Assembly (NCBI GenBank): GCA_905147135.1
Contig: LR990049.1
Coordinates: forward strand, 17,811,428 to 17,875,427
Source of the DNA: Blastobasis lacticolella
Taxonomy: Eukaryota > Arthropoda > Insecta > Lepidoptera > Blastobasidae
Direction: 5' to 3'
Length of the DNA: 64,000 nucleotides
A program made the translations under genes and the position numbers. Under the pieces are notes generated by a model. That model did no database searches. It was not told the origin of the DNA and worked only from the letters and a program-made list of their open reading frames with translations. Below are positions 41,773 through 52,142 of the stretch, piece by piece; positions within the stretch are counted from its first letter, which is position 1; every line of letters begins with the position of its first letter.

Positions 41773-42382
41773 AATGAGCCGTTTTTAAGAATAGTTTCTC
41801 AAAAATTCACCTAGATGTCGCGCTCTAAAGACTCAAACATAATTATAACAGTTTGACTATATCGCGCTATTTTTGTAGTAGAATGAAAAATCATGTGTGA
41901 ATGTCATCATTTAGAACAATTTAAACCGCGTTACAACGCCAGTTATTGTTGAATATTTGCTAATGTGCTACTAATTTCTAACTTAAAATTTATTTATTTA
42001 TTTAAACTTCATGGACAATGAGGCAAAGGCGGACATAAAGTTACACAGCTTTATCGTAGTTTTAGAAATCGATATATATAATTTATAAAAATGAGCACCA
42101 CTGACAATCAAAACCGATTAATTAATAGATCTAAAACGAATTGCATCGAATTAAAAGTAAATATCAATACCTTACGACGTCTTACGACGCAAGGATGTGC
42201 AAGACCAGGCGAAATGGTGGAAAATGAGCCGAAAAGCGGACCCTGGCATAAGCCGAGGACTTATCGCTCGGATGATGATGATGATCAATACCATACAACC
42301 AGAGATTGTAATAATGTTGTCCGTCGTCAGAGCGCGCCATCTATGGTAATTTGTAAAATGCGAGCCGTAAAAACGGCTCATT
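41773..42382. mobile_element. TIR element (MITE-like), about 610 bp
   Basis: Ends AATGAGCCGTTTTTA (41773-41787) and its exact reverse complement (42368-42382). Inward, 'CTAGATGTCGCGCTCT' on the left pairs with 'AGAGCGCGCCATCTATGG' on the right. 41990-42055 inside looks like a nested minus-strand LINE tail ('TTTATTTATTTATTTAAAC', 'GGCAAAGGCGGACATAAAG'). The plus frame 42091-42414 starts in the nested part and ends beyond the right TIR, so it is not a gene. Confidence 0.7.
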
Positions 42383-42990
42383 CAAAATCTATCGACACGA
42401 AGCGAGCGATTTAAAAATTGAGTCCCCGCGCATAATGTAAATAAACTCGACGGCAGAAAGAGATTACCACAAAATTGATATGTAATCCTTTTCTGCCGAG
42501 TGCATTTAATTGTCCAGCAACCATTGTGAGTCAAGGAAGCGTACAAATTATCAGAACCCACATTGCTGGAGACGACAGGATGCTCGCCGCAGCGCAGTTG
42601 GCGGTAACGAATTTTTAAAATATCCATTCTGCAAACTCAGTGGCCTGGTTTCCTCTCTCGGTGCTGTAACGCTGCAATTTCAAATAAGTAAACTGTCTAT
42701 TGAATTCACAATTTGATATTCCAATTTCCTATTATTGTACCTTGAACGGGGTTTCATATTTATACGTAGAATCATTTGTATAGTCAATTGCAGAATGAGC
42801 GGGCCCCCTTGTTCGTTTAATCTGCAGCTGACTCTACATGGCTGAGTGACCTGCAATATACGCACTTTGTCCATAGAATTTCGACCTTTTAAATATAATT
42901 TTATATGTGTACCTACACTTACAAACTGCCTTCTCACAGGGAGCGTACAATGATCGAACAGCAAACGTAACACTGAGAAATGTGAAGACA
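42383..42990. other. nothing recognised
   Basis: Frames 42382-42627 and 42680-42991 on the minus strand carry no domain. Confidence 0.3.
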
Positions 42991-42997
42991 AGCTATT

Positions 42998-43330
42998 GAC
43001 GCGGATGCTGCGGTGGCTACGCGGTGGTTACACGGCCACTGCACGGTGGCTACGCTACGGTAAATGGTTGCTAAGCGAACGCTTTTCGGTGGCTATGCGG
43101 TGACTACGCGGCGGCTAAGTTCACATCGTACAATCTCCCCTGCCATGGACCAGCTATCCCTTGTTAATTCCTTTGGCAGGATATGTAAAATATTCTGGGG
43201 CAGAGGACAACAGGTTTGTGGTGAACGATCAGTACGCGATGGGTATGCGGAAGCTACACGAATGCTACGCGGGGTCTACGCGAAGGCTACGAGTTTGCTT
43301 TTCGGTTGCCGCGTGTACGTGGCTTTCTAA
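42998..43330. repeat. GC-rich CTACGCGG motif cluster
   Basis: 'GGTGGCTACGCGGTGGTTAC', 'GGTGGCTATGCGGTGACTAC' and 'CTACGCGGGGTCTACGCG' fill both ends of this stretch. 49380-49490 has related wording ('TACTACGCGGTGATTATGCG'). Dense short motifs at both flanks of an AT-richer middle suggest transposon subterminal repeats. The plus frames 43064-43358 are low-complexity by-products. Confidence 0.55.
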
Positions 43331-43489
43331 TATTAGTACAAAACCTAAAACATCTTAAGCATTTGAGAGAATACAGTAGAGAGTAGTCTCGAAAGCGTAG
43401 TAACATCCGGTAGTGGCTCTAAATAGCCTATTGGACAGTCAACAGCTACGCTCGCAGAATTTATTATATTAAATTTAAAAAAATTAAAT
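43331..43489. other. spacer
   Basis: Nothing recognised. Confidence 0.3.
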
Positions 43490-43662
43490 GTCATTTATAA
43501 ATAAATAATAAATAAATATTTATATATACTTATTATACATAGAACACCCAGACCCGTAACAGAAATTAATATTCATTTTTAGATTTCTGCCCGACCGGGA
43601 ATCGAACCCGGGGCCTCTTGCGTGGCAGACCGTGTTGACCATTGAACCACTCAGGTCGTCAG
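43490..43662 (-). repeat. SINE-D, body deleted
   Basis: AATAAATAATAAATAAATA tail, 'ATACATAGAACACCCAGACC', and head with the reverse complement of the B box at 43598-43609. Lacks the 'CATCTAGCCCCAAACTAAG' block present at 24900. Confidence 0.75.
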
Positions 43663-44329
43663 GTACATAGGTCCCATAAATACATAATTAATAATGTCAC
43701 ATATAACATATTAATAATAATAATGTCATACACGCAAGAATAACATGTTACAAAGAGCAATTACCATTAAATGTAATTATAATTAAAAAAAATATTTTAT
43801 AAAATATATGTATTCTTTACTAAGCTAGTCATTAAATTATGCCCTCTTCCAGGCACTTAACACCATTCTCATGCACGTGACGAGGCGGAAATTAAAATAT
43901 TAGTAAAGAGGCCGGCTTTGTTATTAATTCAACTTTTGTAAGTAAAAGGACCCTCTGTAATAAGTTCTTTGTAGCTGCCAAAAACTTGTTAGCGAACTTT
44001 CGGCGCAAGACGTGCTCCCCGCTGGATGCGTGATAGGACTATGATTTTATATTTTCCACCTATATTTTGGCGGGAAATCGTAAACTTTGGCTGTATGTTG
44101 CGCGTTATCGTGGTTGGGTAAGGAGTATCTATATGAGGCTGTGAGTTTTTACGAAAATTGTAGAAGTACCTAAATCTAAAGGTAGACACAAAATTTTTTG
44201 CATAATATTTTGTTTATTTTTTAACCCTAATGTAACATACATCTTGTTGAGTTTTATAATTAAAAATTTGCTTATTATTGCATTAATGATGATGAAACAT
44301 TGTAATAAAAAAACCCAATTTTTCATCTT
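43663..44329. other. nothing recognised
   Basis: AT-rich; minus frames 43989-44326 are motif-free. Confidence 0.3.
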
Positions 44330-44668
44330 GGCGTTAATTTCCCAGTTATGCTCTTGAGAACGAGGGACCGGGGTGCGCCTTCACCATGATCCAAGATTTG
44401 GCAATCAGGTAATTACAGTGGAGCGACTACTATCTGACCTCCGTGACCCTGCTACCAGAGGAACCTGACCAGATTGGATCATGGTTACAAATTAAATTGC
44501 CTGAATTTGCAGATTTCATCACGATGTTTTCCCTCACCGTAAGAGCGTCGGTTAGAATACAACTAATGTACATAACTCAAAAAAGAGTTTTTGGTACATG
44601 GCCGCAGCGGGATTCGAACCCGGTACCTCGTTTACGGGTTGGATACTCAACCGCCCGGCTACCGACGC
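44330..44668 (-). mobile_element. SINE-A, full length
   Basis: 'TTGGCGTTAATTTCCCAG' to 'CGCCCGGCTACCGACGCTC'. Head complete with reverse complement of B box near 44612. A short TGTAATA on both sides may be a target-site remnant. Frame 44443-44718 is the SINE artefact. Confidence 0.85.
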
Positions 44669-45750
44669 TCTTATGTAATATAAATATTGTTAGAAAAATA
44701 TTCGTTGATAATATATAGCTTGAGCTTGTATTTAGTTGATTGCTCCAAAAATCTGCAACTATATAATTTTGATACTTCAATTCAATATTATCATGAACAT
44801 TGCTGGCCTCCTTCACATAATTATCTCCACTCTTGCCAGACTGGCAATGTTGAAAATAACATACACAAAACCCAGCTGCCCATTTCCTGATTTTCTAACG
44901 TAACAGATGTCTAGCCTCTATAAAACATTAGTCGCTTTTTACGACGCCCCTAAGTGGATGGGAAGTATAGCTACTTATCCGGTATTTTGGGATGCGGCGT
45001 TTCGAATCGAATAGATGAATGATTGTAGTTACAACAAAGAACTGTATTTCTACTCATATGACCCACGCGTATCGACAAATCTCGCTGAGCCTGGAAGAAA
45101 TAAAAATATAAGCTGCATATTTGGCCCATAACCTTCTTTTCTTTCGCTATTCAAAATATGATTTATGGACCAAACGTTGGATCCCAAGATCGTATTTACG
45201 GATTTTTATCCTTTTCACGAGTCCCTTTTGTACCTTAGATGACTATAATGTAGGTTAAGTTAAAGGGCTCCTTTTTCCGCACTTGAAAATGACTATAATG
45301 TAATTTTCTAGGTTAAGCATACTGGACTGTTGGTATCTACGTACAGTGGCATATTTACCATAATAAGGGTGACATGGGCTGCTAGATTTATGCGGCCCGG
45401 GGCGTGTCTAGACCTTAATACCCTACTGGGTACACACTGGATACAGTGTTTCTTGCATGGTGATTTCCATTAGGATATGCCCAGATGTGGCGAGATCTGG
45501 AGTCCTTATTTTCAAACCCCTCGCCTCGAGTTGAACGATTTTCAATGTTGAATTTCGGCACAATTTCAATAATTTTTTGCATGGCTTTCTCTAAAATTTT
45601 CCCTATCGTTGAACCGTTCACCTTCAGTATTACCTGCCTAATCGCCATTAGCGTCCTTTCATGACTGTAGTCAAGCTTAGGGAACGTTACTTTTAATACA
45701 CAGTTTATCTGCCGGAGACCATAGATACGGTCAAATAAAAAGAAATAATC
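44669..45750. other. unassigned; weak REP-B trace at 44880-44985
   Basis: 'CAGCTGCCCATTTCCTGATT' and 'CATTAGTCGCTTTTTACGAC' resemble REP-B in minus orientation. Otherwise no match. Minus frame 45415-45648 is motif-free. Confidence 0.35.
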
Positions 45751-46046
45751 ATCTAGGCGTTAAAGTCCCGGTTGCGCTCTCGCTAACAAGGGCCCGGGGT
45801 CCGCCTTGACCATGATCCAGTTTTTGGCGATCAGGTAATTACAGTGGAGCAACTACCATCTGACCTCTGTAACCCTGCTACCAGGGGAACCTGACCAGAT
45901 TGGATTATGGTTACAAATTCAGTTGCCTGAAATTAAGGGTTTCAGTATTCAACTAATGTACATAACTAAACCGATATTAACCGGTAACTAACCGGTAACT
46001 CTCGCTTACAAGTTGGATACTCAACCGCACGGCTACCGACGCTCTA
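45751..46046 (-). repeat. SINE-A, partly deleted
   Basis: 'TAGGCGTTAAAGTCCCGG' to 'GCACGGCTACCGACGCTC'; the 'ATCACGATGTTTTCCCTCAC' block and part of the B-box region are missing. Confidence 0.8.
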
Positions 46047-46847
46047 TAGGTACTACGGTCTCTAAAGCTCCAAAGGAGTGAATCAAATTCCCTTATTAAC
46101 CCTATGTACGATTAGGTATTACTATTACATTATTGTGCTACTTTGACTACTATTTTCGACTATCGGCAATTTTAAAATATTGGTATTTGTGACTAACTTA
46201 TAACCACACTAACTTACTTATAACAATAACAGACAGACGACATTCTTTTTACTTATTTGTTCCGAGCTCAGGGGGCGACGCGGGTAGGCCGGCTGGTGCG
46301 GGGGGTTGTGAGCGCCGGCGGGCTGGCTGGGGCCGGGCGCGCGCCGCACATGATTCGCCTAGGCGGTTATGTGCGTGGCGCGTATCGGTGCCCGGTGTCT
46401 CGCCGGAGTAAGCCTTCGTACGCGCTGATCGGTCTGCATGCGTCGTCCCCTACCTGGATGAGCTCGCTTAACTTCCCTTTGTTTTCCGTTAGATTTTTGA
46501 CTTTTGAAAAGAGATTAATTTTCGTAATCCTAATTCGATAAATACTTTTTCATTTATTTCATTTTCGCCGTTTGAGCGAATTGGCGTTGTAGACGACGTA
46601 AAATTGTCACTCACTCAGTTGAATAGTCACAGTAAATATCCACTCCTTTTACAGCAACTCCCGGCACATCCAACTATGTCAAGACGGTGGATAAAAGAAT
46701 TCCTTACGGGACGCATCGTCCCCGTGTGATTAGGGGCAGCACCCATTATCGGCAAGGATCCCTGAGTCATCGGGACTTTTGGGACCGAAAAGGTCTTCAT
46801 TATGCCACCTTGTAAGTCAGGAGTGGCGAGCGGGGTGTCTGACCCTA
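46047..46847. other. GC-rich island 46256-46460 and unassigned sequence
   Basis: 46256-46460 is strikingly GC-rich against its AT-rich surroundings and open on the plus strand (46257-46541), giving Arg/Gly/Ala-rich sequence without a domain. 46625-46830 is an unassigned block with minus frames. Probably transposon-derived; no gene claimed. Confidence 0.4.
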
Positions 46848-47040
46848 CTAATGTTATAAATGCGAAAGTTTGTAAGGATGTATGCAAAAGCTGAAGAACG
46901 GATTTTGATGAATTTTCGGCGGCAATATAACCTATAGCCCAAAATATCACATTGATTATAATTTAACTCGAAATTCAATGTGGTTCCTGGTGGTGAGGAT
47001 AAGGTCTGGAATGACGAAGTCGCGGACAAAATCTGTCCTT
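46848..47040 (+). repeat. HEL-E copy
   Basis: 'CTACTAATGTTATAAATGCG', 'GGATTTTGATGAATTTTCGG' and 'ACGAAGTCGCGGACAAAAT'. Confidence 0.55.
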
Positions 47041-47622
47041 CTTATATATCCTGTACCTAGAATATGTAGGCGGAAAAAGTCACTCCATTACGTAGAATCC
47101 CTCCTTCCCTACTGTTATTAATACAAATGCGAAAGTAACTCTGTCTGTCTATTATACTTTTACACACGAAATGGCCCACCTGGGGAAAGCGGCCACCGTC
47201 TAAGGTGGTACGATAATCATACAAATTTTATGTAACGTTTGACCGACATTCCTTGAAGGGTTTGATGTTTTTTCTGTAACTTTTTGCTTTTTGTGTCCAA
47301 TTGTGCGTGAAATAGATTAATAATATAAAACAAAGCAATGAAAAAGAAAAGCAATGAAATCTCAAACAACGCCATTTAGCGGTGACTTGTGCTTTTCCTT
47401 TACATTTAACTGCTTTATTATAAATCATTAACCTAAAGAATCCTATTTTACGCACCATTAAATACATTTACCAAGAGTATAATTCATAATACAATCACTA
47501 AATACTCAAACGAATGAAAGAATGACGAGAGAAATTTAGTATGGGCGTCGAATCACCTTAACGGGAGCGGATGCGGTGCCAGCCTTTATACTGTGTCATT
47601 GACACGCTAAGAATAAGAATAA
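47041..47622. other. small HEL-E and REP-C traces
   Basis: 47115-47155 'ATACAAATGCGAAAGTAACT' (HEL-E start) and 47170-47205 'GGCCCACCTGGGGAAAGCGG' (REP-C). The rest is AT-rich. Confidence 0.4.
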
Positions 47623-47740
47623 AAATAAATAAATGAATAAATAAATATTCGTCTACAAATTCACACAGCGCCATCTAGCCCCAAACTAAGCAAAGCTTAT
47701 ACTATCGGTGCTAGAATGTCTGCCTAGCGTCTATAGTTAA
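47623..47740 (-). repeat. SINE-D fragment
   Basis: (AAAT)n tail, 'ATTCACACAGCGCCATCTAG' and 'CCAAACTAAGCAAAGCTTA'; head missing, a 5'-truncated copy. Confidence 0.7.
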
Positions 47741-49023
47741 AAGCTGGAATCGCTTTTAGCTTATACTTTACTCGCTTCTCCTTTTCGGGACTAGACTAAA
47801 GTGTCTGAACTGACTTGCATTTTATTTTTGATCTATTATTTATTATCTCCGTCGTTATTTTCATAGGAGGTATGATTTTCATAAAATTTTATTTTAAATG
47901 TATATTTTACTATTATGTTGGAGCTATTCTACTCTGCCAGACACAACACGGCCTCGGGATGTTTCAGATATGTAAATTAATAAACAAAATGGTTATCCCT
48001 ATCCTTATGGAAATATATCTAACATTATAAGCCGTATAAGCCTCGTGGTCCAGCAGGCCAACGCGGCCAGCCTTCTGGGCACCTTTCCAAATTCGGTGGA
48101 CCTGGGTGATTTTTTGTTAATATAGGTATTCATAGAGTTTATCATGTCAGGGCCAGGGTGCAATTTAAAATTGATTGGATTTTATTACGTTAGGGTGTTG
48201 TCCAATAAATTGTTTATTCAAGTATTTCTTCGCAACGTCAAGTTCGATCATTTAATAACCTCCAATTTTATTCTTTCGACGTTGCAATTCACAGAAATGC
48301 ACACTCGCGTTTATCCTACTCTCCAAGCACAGAGTCAGGCTGTAACGAGGTTTTATCGAGCGAGTTCTGTTCGTGACAGAACACACTTTATCTACTGGAA
48401 GAATCGGACGGAAACATCGTTTTGCTGTAAAGCAGAAATATAACGATAGGGTAGTAATAGGTAGGTAGGTAGGGTAGCTGCATGAAATAAGTGGGCATAA
48501 GAAATAGTTGCATTAAGAAGGGACAAATTACAATGATTGATCATTAAATAAGATATAAATATAGTTTTAGAGATAAATTATCTGCAAGAATTATTACTGA
48601 AGTATTATAATTAAGCTTCCATGTACCTCTGGTACGTACGAGTTGGTTAGTTCGTTAGAGCTTAACTTAGCCACCTAAAATGTTTCAGACACTACTGTCG
48701 CCAAGGTTTTACTTCCCAACCCCGAATCAAAGCTCCTTCGAATAAAATAGTAATCCTAAAACTAAGAACTGAAAGACTGCTATTAAAAACTGAAAAGTTA
48801 ATAACAAGCAGATCGATATACGCAAATATTTAGGTACATAATGCAAGAAAATACTTTAATTGAACTTGAAAGCAGGCCGACCGATTCTACATTTCTATAA
48901 AATACTACAAACATACATACATACATAGGCTGATAAACACATTAATTACCCTCTTTGCGTTGCGCAATCGGGTAAAAAGAGCACTCAGAATTTTTTACGG
49001 CGTATAGCTATAATAGTCAATAA
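47741..49023. other. unassigned; REP-B trace at 47925-47956
   Basis: 'GGAGCTATTCTACTCTGCC' and 'ACACAACACGGCC' are a REP-B end (minus). Plus frame 48144-48443 shows no domain. 48895-48980 has ACATACATACATACATA and 'GCGCAATCGGGTAAAAAGA', as near 31690. Confidence 0.35.
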
Positions 49024-49176
49024 ATCTCACTAATATTATAAATGGGAAAGTTAAGTGTTAGTGTGTGTGTTTGTGTTTGTGTGTTTGTCACGCCTAAACG
49101 GATTAACGAATTTGGATGTGATTTGGTAGATTAGGGTCTAGAATAATACATAGAGCAAGCCGCGGACGAAAGCTAG
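49024..49176 (+). repeat. HEL-E copy, short
   Basis: 'CACTAATATTATAAATGGG' start, a (GTGTTT)n stretch, 'GATTAACGAATTTGGATGTG' and 'CGCGGACGAAAGCTAGGG' end. Confidence 0.65.
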
Positions 49177-50096
49177 GGTGATTATATTGGCCATTTTCAT
49201 CAGGAGGCGAGAGGCGTAACCATTTAGCATGGCAACGCACTTTCGATCCCTTTGCAATACATGAAGGCGTTGACTACATACTTGAATTCCCTTATCAAGC
49301 AAGTCTGAGAAAGGTACGGCGTAGCTGAACATCCTAGTAGAATTGGATCCTTCATCATAGAAACGCTTGCGTGAACGAACTGTGCGTGAAAACGTGTTTC
49401 AGTGCGCGTTTGCTTTCCGATTACTACGCGGTGATTATGCGGGCACGACGCGTACGCGGTTTGTAAGCGACGACGTTCACACTTAGCCTGTTTTTGGGTA
49501 TAATATTAATTCGCAAGTCTATGAATACAACAGCAAATTAAACTTTCTCTAGTCGTTTAAACTTTGTGCGTAAACTCTCAGAGCTAATTACGAGTGTAAA
49601 GCAAGGCGGCATGGCGGCTGACAAGAGATCACGGAACCTATAAGATACGCGGTGAAATCTTAATATAAATAAAGTTTGCGTGTGTACCCTATAAACTTTC
49701 ATCTTGAATCACTTTATATATTGTTGAAAATAACATATTTTTACTCAATTGTGCGTAAATGTAACATTAAAAACTTTTGCGTAGTATAAAATATCTAAGT
49801 GTACATAGGTATCTACATCATACGGAGACAGACGGTGAGAAGCGTTTTTGTTTTAAACTAAGAAAAATTAGATTGACGGATATACGAATTGACAGTTCGA
49901 AATACGGGCCGGGAGTAGTTAGAAAAGAAACCGGTCCACGCAAACGTGTTTATTACGTAAATACGCATGCATAGTAGTGTGTAGTAGTTACAGTAGTGTT
50001 AAGTCCACTCCAGTCTTGCCAAATACCACTTGAAACGCCTCCAAATTTGTCGCCATTGTCTCCCCGTTTGGCACAAGGGCTAGAGATGCTGTTGAA
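49177..50096. other. unassigned; CTACGCGG-type motif at 49380-49490
   Basis: 49380-49490 shares motifs with 42998-43330. The rest carries no repeat match or domain. Confidence 0.35.
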
Positions 50097-50560
50097 TATT
50101 TATTTATTTATTTATTTATTTAATACTTTATGCACAAAATAGTACAAAGGTGGACTTAAAGCTTTGTAGCTTTATCTACCAGTCTACCCCGAAAACTGGT
50201 AATAAAAATTGCAGGCGGTGCATAAAAAATTACAACAACATTACACTTAAACTACTAATTAAAAATACGATTCTACCCACCAGTATTCACATACCGAAAC
50301 TCAAAAATTTTGTGAAATGCTTAAACCAATAACAACAAGATAGCAGAACGTACTTGACTACCAATTTCAATCAGACCCACCAAGCTCACTCGCAAAAGTA
50401 ACCGGTGAAAAAAGAAATAAGTGAAAGTCGGTTTTACAAAGAATTTAGAAAATGCTCTCGAACAGCTTTTTTGAAGGAAGGTTTGTTGGGGCTTCGTCTT
50501 ATATCGATCGGAAGATCATTCCACAACCTTGCTGCCCTTAACACTGAATACACTCAACTT
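50097..50560 (-). pseudogene. 5'-truncated LINE: ORF2 C-terminus and 3' UTR
   Basis: On the minus strand, 50553-50434 encodes 'VYSVLRAARLWNDLPIDIRR' and 'SPNKPSFKKAVREHFLNSL' followed by TAA (50434-50436). R-x-W-N-x-L-P-x-x-I-R...S-F-K is the common C-terminal motif of jockey/CR1/L2-type ORF2 proteins. A 3' UTR of about 330 bp follows, ending in a (TTTA)n run at 50097-50121. It lies head to head with the full-length element to its right. Confidence 0.75.
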
Positions 50561-51053
50561 AAACGCTGCTCATTTTTTTCATAGAGGATATTAAACGTCA
50601 TTTCCAACACCCGTCAATAGATGGCGTTGCTGCTTCATTCATGCAATCGATCGTACAAAGCTAACAGTGCTGTGAGTTTTGCTCCGTAATTGTTTAAATT
50701 ATATTTGTGTCTAAACTTCATCCGAACAAGTGAATTTGCTCACAAAAGGTTAAAGTGACATTGGCGTTGTGTTTTCAACTAGTGTTTGATAGCTGGAACA
50801 CCTTATAACAGACCAAACATTATAAATAAATAAGAAATAAAAAGTGAAAGTGAGGTCAGTTGTGATAAGGAGCGTCGCGGTACCGCGGTATCGAATACTG
50901 GTGTGCGCGCGATTCTCACGTTTGCGCGTTGCGCCGAAGCGCCAGGATAGCGTGCGGTCGGTGAGTGACGCCCGGTTACGCTGCTTGTCGATGATTAGCG
51001 CGCGCAGAACTGACTCATAGGTACAATACTCGTATCTAACATAGGGGTGGATT

Positions 51054-52127
51054 ATGTCTTCAAGCGGTACGAATTGGGGGTGTTGCAATGATAAATCGGA
51101 CACTAATGGAGACCATATTGAATGCACTAAGTGTCACTTTAGGTATCATTTAGTATGTGTGGCCTTAAAAGTATATCCCGAGGATAGGGGTATTTGGCAA
51201 TGTCCTGGTTGCGTGACACCTATACCGGACTTTAAGAGGGATGATACCCCTGTGCGGAATAATCCTAATGTTACCATTCGCCGTAGTAAAAAACCTGCTA
51301 CTCAAATGCCTGCAGAAGCAAAGACTTCGGATGATTCCATTATAACGGAAGATGTCATAAAAACTATGATACGTGATGCAATTAAGGCCGAGTTTGAAAA
51401 TATGTTACCTAAGCTAACATCTTCTATGAAGACCCTTCTGGATGCTCAATTAAAGCCAATACAAGAGGAAGTTACTCAGTTAAGGGCTTCGGTGGAATTT
51501 ATTGGTGACCAATATGATGGTATTATAAAAGAGAATGAAGCCGCTAGAGTAACCATTAGGCAATTACAGGCAGAAAATGAATCCATTACTGCATCATATA
51601 AGGATTTGACTACGCGTATGACAAACATGGAACAAATTGCAAGAGCTGCTAACGTAGAAATTCAGTGTGTTCCTGAAAACAAGAATGAAAATCTTATTCA
51701 AACGGTAATTGATGTCGGCAATGTGGTGAAGTATTCGAATCTCACGGAAAATGATATTGTTCGCTGCTCTCGTGTTGCAAAAGGTGGTAGTAATAGAGAT
51801 AGGCCTAGATCTATTGTGGTTCAGTTTGTCACCCCCAAAATGAGAGACCAGTACCTGGCCAGTGTAATAACTTTTAATAAGAAAAAACCAGTAGAGGAGA
51901 AGTTAAACACTGAACACTTGGGGATGGATAATAAATCAAAATCGGCCATTTACGTCACCGAGCATCTGTGTCCAACCCTCAAGGCCCTCCAGGCCCAAAC
52001 TAGAATTAAGGCCAAGGAAAAGGGGTACAAATACGTATGGGTTAGAGGTGGCCGAATTTACGTAAGGAAGACTGATAATGGTGAATATAAGATAATACGG
52101 AACATTGACACTCTTAATACTCTATAA
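51054..52127 (+). CDS. ORF1 protein, PHD finger and FP-like domain
   Basis: 357 codons. The N-terminus is a PHD-like zinc finger: C10, C11, C24-x2-C27, H32-x2-C35, W48 and C50-x2-C53; the first Cys pair is adjacent rather than spaced, which is unusual. A hydrophilic middle follows and, around residues 125-205, a helix/coiled-coil-prone region ('QLKPIQEEVTQLRASVEFIG', 'VTIRQLQAENESI'). From about residue 205 the protein resembles the FP25-like domain known in insect CR1-type ORF1 proteins ('YSNLTENDIVRCSRVAK', 'RPRSIVVQF', 'AIYVTEHLCP'). Likely binds element RNA, and the finger may contact histone tails (inference). The start ATG at 51054 is the first in frame. Confidence 0.88.
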   Translation: MSSSGTNWGCCNDKSDTNGDHIECTKCHFRYHLVCVALKVYPEDRGIWQCPGCVTPIPDFKRDDTPVRNNPNVTIRRSKKPATQMPAEAKTSDDSIITEDVIKTMIRDAIKAEFENMLPKLTSSMKTLLDAQLKPIQEEVTQLRASVEFIGDQYDGIIKENEAARVTIRQLQAENESITASYKDLTTRMTNMEQIARAANVEIQCVPENKNENLIQTVIDVGNVVKYSNLTENDIVRCSRVAKGGSNRDRPRSIVVQFVTPKMRDQYLASVITFNKKKPVEEKLNTEHLGMDNKSKSAIYVTEHLCPTLKALQAQTRIKAKEKGYKYVWVRGGRIYVRKTDNGEYKIIRNIDTLNTL

Positions 52128-52142
52128 GTAAAGTTAATATAA

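Noticed and set aside
42091..42414. 107-codon frame with an Asp run
   Set aside because: Starts in a nested LINE tail and ends beyond the right TIR of the MITE; the Asp run is a GAT microsatellite.
46257..46541. 94-codon Arg/Gly-rich frame
   Set aside because: Explained by GC richness of the island; no domain and no start context.
51054..52127. ORF1 as a host PHD-finger gene
   Set aside because: It is followed in the same frame by an endonuclease/reverse transcriptase and its C-terminus is the FP-like domain typical of retrotransposon ORF1.
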